Below are positions 5,358-7,775 of a DNA stretch of 7,775 bases, piece by piece. Source of the DNA: Candidatus Woesearchaeota archaeon (GTDB lineage: Archaea > Nanobdellota > Nanobdellia > Woesearchaeales > DSVV01). Each line of letters starts with the position of its first letter. Position 1 is the first letter of the stretch. The notes under the pieces are model-generated. The model made no database searches. It saw nothing but the letters and a program-made list of their open reading frames with translations, and had not been told where the DNA came from. Position numbers and translations under genes: made by a program. The stretch spans positions 8,073 through 15,847 of the forward strand of contig JAHFMP010000008.1 in the NCBI GenBank assembly GCA_023267795.1. The letters are read 5' to 3'.

Positions 5358-5430
5358 GCCACACTCAGGAGTTACTTCCGACAATCATCTCCCTAAGGAT
5401 CAGTTGGTGTTCACGTCATCATTGTGTGCA
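5357..5430 (-). ncRNA. C/D box sRNA (2'-O-methylation guide)
   Basis: Read on the minus strand, all parts of an archaeal C/D guide RNA appear in order: a perfect C box AUGAUGA (5422-5416), a 12-base guide CGUGAACACCAA, D' box CUGA (5403-5400), an eight-base spacer, C'-like GAGAUGA (5391-5385, 6/7 match), a 16-base guide UUGUCGGAAGUAACUC, and D box CUGA (5368-5365). CACAC (5428-5424) pairs with GUGUG (5364-5360) as the closing stem of the K-turn. Such RNAs assemble with L7Ae, Nop5 and fibrillarin and direct methylation of the base paired to the fifth nucleotide upstream of D or D'. That would be a U in both predicted targets, UUGGUGUUCACG and GAGUUACUUCCGACAA. I could not identify the target rRNA or tRNA. 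A TATA box lies 25 bases upstream and a U-tract follows. Confidence 0.85.
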
Positions 5431-5451
5431 GCAGTGATATTTTCTCTCTTT

Positions 5452-5459
5452 CTTATATA
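5452..5459 (-). promoter_or_regulatory. TATA box of the C/D box sRNA
   Basis: TATATAAG on the minus strand is centred about 25.5 bases before 5430, so the RNA is predicted to start immediately before its closing stem (UGCACAC). This indicates an independent transcription unit rather than processing from the upstream lipoprotein operon. Confidence 0.65.
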
Positions 5460-5470
5460 GTTTGTTCTGA

Positions 5471-5476
5471 TTTTTT
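5471..5476 (+). terminator. Possible T-tract terminator after the methyltransferase gene
   Basis: TTTTTT is the first long plus-strand T run after the methyltransferase stop, apart from the pyrimidine-rich stretch near 5440-5453. If used, the fen-trm5 transcript would carry the full antisense of the C/D box sRNA in its 3' end. No hairpin is visible. Confidence 0.3.
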
Positions 5477-5518
5477 AATTAAAATGTAAATAAGAAGAAT
5501 GCTGAAGAAATTTTTGAG

Positions 5519-5546
5519 AAAAAATAATTTAAAAATAAAGAAAAAA
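5519..5546 (-). terminator. T-rich terminator of the lipoprotein operon
   Basis: Directly after the TAG stop, the minus strand carries three T runs (5546-5541, 5535-5531 and 5524-5519), the usual form of archaeal termination signals. The rest of the gap to the sRNA promoter (5460-5518) is AT-rich with nothing else recognisable. Confidence 0.5.
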
Positions 5547-6230
5547 CTATTCAGTAACCTGCACAGTCAATAACAATTTCTCATATTCATTTGTGTTTGC
5601 TTGATTGGTAATATAATCAATATACACATCAAAAATATAAGTACCTGGAAGAGTTGGACCCCCTTCATCAGTGATAGTATCACTTACTTCAACTATAAGA
5701 GGAAGAACAAGTTCTCCGCCACGTTCAAGAGTATATGGGGTATACAAATTCTTGCTCATCCATGCTTGAATAAGCTTATCATCTGTCTCTAAAATACTTC
5801 CACTGAAATCCTTTGCTTCTCTGAATTTAATAGTAACCACAAAGTCATGGTCAGCAGAGCCAAGAATGTTCCGAATTGCAAGACCTGCAACATACACATC
5901 ACCGGGATGTAAATTTTTGATCAGCGGTGTTGATAGAACAGCACGAGTTGATGGAGTAAATCGTTCTTCTAATAGTGCCTTTTCTGCATCACTCATTGTA
6001 TAATCAACAAATTCAGAAACTTCTTCAGCAGTGCTGGATTCTACTACTGCCTCTTCTTGTAAAGGAGTCTCAGTCATTGTTTCCTCAGCAGTCTCTTCTG
6101 TTACTGAACAAAGTGCAACATCGCTTACCTCTGTTCTATCACTACATACATAAACTTTTTCTGTACCACAACCCATCAAAAAAATAAAAATGGTAAAATT
6201 TACTATAATTAAAATTTTGTTTTGTTTCAT
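5547..6230 (-). CDS. Secreted lipoprotein with Ig-like C-terminal domain
   Basis: A 227-residue exported protein of unknown role. Residues 1-20 are a signal peptide with a hydrophobic core (ILIIVNFTIFIFL) and the lipobox LMGC, so Cys21 is the likely lipid-anchored residue. Cys29 and Cys41 may form a small disulfide loop (YVCSDRTEVSDVALC). Residues 42-75 are a low-complexity Glu/Thr/Ser/Val linker. Residues about 76-91 form a helix, and 95-227 look like an all-beta domain (LHPGDVYVAGLAIRN, GTYIFDVYIDYI, LLLTVQV) resembling immunoglobulin-type surface domains. It is expected outside the membrane. Its start overlaps the stop of the upstream winged-helix gene by one base (TAATG), with a strong GAGGTGA site, so the two are co-translated. 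No named family is recognised. Confidence 0.83.
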   Translation of the reverse strand: MKQNKILIIVNFTIFIFLMGCGTEKVYVCSDRTEVSDVALCSVTEETAEETMTETPLQEEAVVESSTAEEVSEFVDYTMSDAEKALLEERFTPSTRAVLSTPLIKNLHPGDVYVAGLAIRNILGSADHDFVVTIKFREAKDFSGSILETDDKLIQAWMSKNLYTPYTLERGGELVLPLIVEVSDTITDEGGPTLPGTYIFDVYIDYITNQANTNEYEKLLLTVQVTE

Positions 6231-7147
6231 TATTTCACCTCTGAAATAGTAATGATTTTCATGTTAGGATATGTAAAATTAATTTTATCAAGAAGTTTTT
6301 GAGAAACATATCCTGTAGTTAAAAATAGTGCTGGAAGTTTTTCGAGTTGTGCTGCAACAAACACAGTAGCAAATTCCCCTTCATTACACTTTTTTTTGTT
6401 TTTTGCTTTGCAAAAATAACGTACAGAGCCAAATGTTGCAGGAACATCGACAATACAATCTATCTCTCCTTTTTTAATTATAGAAAAGCGAACAAAAACA
6501 CCTTGTTTTTGGGAAAAAAAAAGTGCAACCTGTTGTGCAAAAGAATTATCATGAGGGATTGATACTGAAGAAGGTAAAGAAGGTGCTAAAGAAAGCTGTT
6601 GTAAAGGAATCTGCTTTTGCACAGTCACTATTCGTTTTTGTTTTATAGGTGGGATTGGTACAGGAGATTCTTGAGGTAATGAAGTAGATACTACTTGTTG
6701 TGGCTGTTGAGAAAAAAGTGCTCGAAGCCCTTCCTGAACATCTTGTTCTGTTGCAAGATACCATTTCCAAAAGAGCTTTGTTTGAGAAGCAACAGTAACC
6801 TCAATAGGTTTGGAATAATCTTTAATAGTGCGTAAAGAAACCCTGACTAATGGAGTTTGATCAATATCAGAAAGCACTTTTTTTTCCTTAAGAAGCTGAA
6901 ATGTTGTTTTATCTTTTTCATGAAGATATTTATAGAGATCAACAAGCTTCTCTTTGTTCTCAAAAGCATAATAAACTGGACTTCCACCCATCTTTACAGT
7001 AGTAACACCTACTTTTTTGTCATGAACGAGGTCAGAAAGCACAGCACCCATTATAAAAGTGTCTGCATGAAACTCTTTGACTAAATCAGAAGGGACAACA
7101 AGCCCTTTCATCTTAACAACAGCGAGTACTTGCTCTTTGTCTATCAT
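6230..7147 (-). CDS. Winged-helix protein with nuclease-like C-terminal domain
   Basis: A 305-residue cytoplasmic protein with no signal or membrane segment. Residues 3-62 look like a winged helix: VLAVVKMKGLVVPSDLVKEF, a second helix IMGAVLSDLVHDKKV, then a wing ending SPVYYAF. Residues 80-145 are mixed. Residues 146-200 are a Pro/Gln/Ser-rich linker. Residues 203-305 recall a small PD-(D/E)xK-type fold: GEIDCIVDVP (E228, D230, D234), strand SVRYFCKAKNKKK (K247, K249), helix with Q267, then LPALFLTTG. The usual E-x-K is replaced by C-x-K or A-x-K, so the domain may be non-catalytic; this fold call is tentative. ATG 7147 lies 25 bases from a TATA box (leaderless), and the gene heads an operon with the lipoprotein. 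Confidence 0.72.
   Translation of the reverse strand: MIDKEQVLAVVKMKGLVVPSDLVKEFHADTFIMGAVLSDLVHDKKVGVTTVKMGGSPVYYAFENKEKLVDLYKYLHEKDKTTFQLLKEKKVLSDIDQTPLVRVSLRTIKDYSKPIEVTVASQTKLFWKWYLATEQDVQEGLRALFSQQPQQVVSTSLPQESPVPIPPIKQKRIVTVQKQIPLQQLSLAPSLPSSVSIPHDNSFAQQVALFFSQKQGVFVRFSIIKKGEIDCIVDVPATFGSVRYFCKAKNKKKCNEGEFATVFVAAQLEKLPALFLTTGYVSQKLLDKINFTYPNMKIITISEVK
6235..6241 (-). promoter_or_regulatory. Ribosome binding site of the lipoprotein gene
   Basis: GAGGTGA, the best Shine-Dalgarno match in the window, lies four bases before ATG 6230. It is inside the final codons of the upstream gene and fixes the lipoprotein start. Confidence 0.75.
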
Positions 7148-7167
7148 AAAAAAAGTGAACTAAGTGA

Positions 7168-7176
7168 TTTTATATA
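7168..7176 (-). promoter_or_regulatory. TATA box of the winged-helix/lipoprotein operon
   Basis: TATATAAAA on the minus strand is centred about 25 bases before ATG 7147, predicting a leaderless mRNA that begins at or within a base or two of the start codon. Confidence 0.65.
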
Positions 7177-7204
7177 GTTTGTGAGAGCATTTTATTAAAT
7201 TACT

Positions 7205-7212
7205 TTTATAAA
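7205..7212 (+). promoter_or_regulatory. TATA box of the dUTPase-like gene
   Basis: TTTATAAA is centred 26.5 bases before ATG 7235 (leaderless). The surrounding 14 bases, TTTTATAAATGAAG, are identical to the promoter at 2304-2317. Confidence 0.65.
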
Positions 7213-7234
7213 TGAAGAAATGATTCTCTAAATT

Positions 7235-7775
7235 ATGTTTGCAGCACAACAAGATCGAGTACGAACAGACCACCTTGTGCTCGGAGAAAGGGGCCAAGAT
7301 CCAAAAAAAAGAAAAGTCCCAACAGTAATGAGAGGAGTACATATTCCATTGCATTTTGAAGGAACAAATTATGAAACACCTGAACCTTGTTCTCTAAATG
7401 TGATTATTGAACAATTTTATGATAAAGAAAAAAAACCAAAGACATTTCCATTTGTCCTTCATCCAGAGGAAGAAGTAGTAGGAAGAACCGGATTAATATA
7501 TAAAAAAGGACCAATAGTGAGTCGCGAGCACGGTTTTTTGGGTACATTTGAAGATATTCTTTGTGTTGAAACAAGAAGCAGACACGCTGCACGCAGAGGA
7601 TTTACCTGTCTTGGCTTTTATGATGGAACAAAAGTAGATCCATTTTATACAGAAGCTGGAGAAATAGATTTACTTTTCCGAAACGAGCTTCCACTTCCTG
7701 TTGTCGTAACAGAACCTTTTTCTCCTGCGCAAGTATGGATTATTACAAATGTTGATCCAAGAACTAAAGAGTTGA
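7235..7775 (+). CDS. dUTPase / dCTP-deaminase superfamily protein (partial)
   Basis: The frame from ATG 7235 is open to the window edge (180 residues, C-terminus missing). The order of motifs fits the trimeric dUTPase/dCTP-deaminase fold. These are a strand pair before GFLGTFEDILCVETRSR (residues 100-116), an ETRSRHAARRGF stretch (112-123) in place of the family's phosphate-binding (E/P)xRSS..R.G motif, VDPFYTEAGEIDLLFRN (134-150) matching the ID-x-(D/G)-(Y/F)-x-G-x-I-x-(V/L) strand with its conserved Asp at 135, and SPAQVWI (163-169) matching the G-x-x-(I/A)-(A/G)-Q-x-x-(F/I) ending. These enzymes limit dUTP or make dUMP precursors. The second Ser of the RSS motif is Arg, and the deaminase catalytic Glu position reads Leu by eye, so dCTP deaminase activity is doubtful. 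The start is supported by the TATA box position. Confidence 0.65.
   Translation, partial: MFAAQQDRVRTDHLVLGERGQDPKKRKVPTVMRGVHIPLHFEGTNYETPEPCSLNVIIEQFYDKEKKPKTFPFVLHPEEEVVGRTGLIYKKGPIVSREHGFLGTFEDILCVETRSRHAARRGFTCLGFYDGTKVDPFYTEAGEIDLLFRNELPLPVVVTEPFSPAQVWIITNVDPRTKEL

Noticed and set aside
1..7775. CRISPR arrays, insertion sequences, tRNA genes, riboswitches
   Set aside because: No regularly spaced repeats, terminal inverted repeats with transposase, cloverleaf, or conserved leader structure was found on reading both strands.

Overview
This is an AT-rich archaeal window. The markers are a complete archaeal FEN-1 with a C-terminal PCNA-binding box, a Trm5-family tRNA methyltransferase, a TrmB-family regulator, a C/D box guide RNA, archaeal TATA boxes placed about 26 bases before several start codons, and GGTGA-type ribosome binding sites. 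The small compact genes and the lineage feel of several unrecognised proteins suggest a DPANN archaeon (Woesearchaeota/Pacearchaeota-like); that placement is an inference.

Layout. (1) 1-2272, minus strand: an apparent operon read from a promoter at about 2308. It encodes a 26-residue peptide, a 374-residue helical-repeat protein, a 95-residue unknown protein and two tandem Nudix hydrolases; the last runs off the left edge. The genes overlap or nearly touch. The first Nudix gene has no ATG, GTG or TTG that would cover its conserved N-terminus and may start at ATA. (2) 2273-2347: divergent promoter with a palindromic TATA box and a small cluster of AGTCCT repeats just before a TrmB-type regulator (2348-3100, plus). 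(3) 3106-3292: a 34-residue minus-strand small ORF with its own leaderless-type promoter, divergent from the FEN-1 promoter. (4) 3293-5354, plus: FEN-1 then a Trm5-like methyltransferase, four bases apart. (5) 5353-5460, minus: a C/D box sRNA gene with TATA box, C, D', C' and D boxes, closing stem and U-tract. (6) 5547-7147, minus: a two-gene leaderless operon of a winged-helix protein with a nuclease-like C-terminal domain and a secreted lipoprotein. (7) 7235-7775, plus: the start of a dUTPase/dCTP-deaminase superfamily protein running off the right edge.

Together these are housekeeping functions (Okazaki flap removal, tRNA G37 methylation, rRNA or tRNA 2'-O-methylation, nucleotide clean-up) plus lineage-type proteins of unknown role. 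A consistent expression logic is visible. Several first genes of transcripts have a TATA box centred 25-27 bases before the start codon, implying leaderless mRNAs. Internal operon genes have (G)GTGA or TTGA three to four bases before the start. No mobile element, CRISPR array or tRNA gene was seen.
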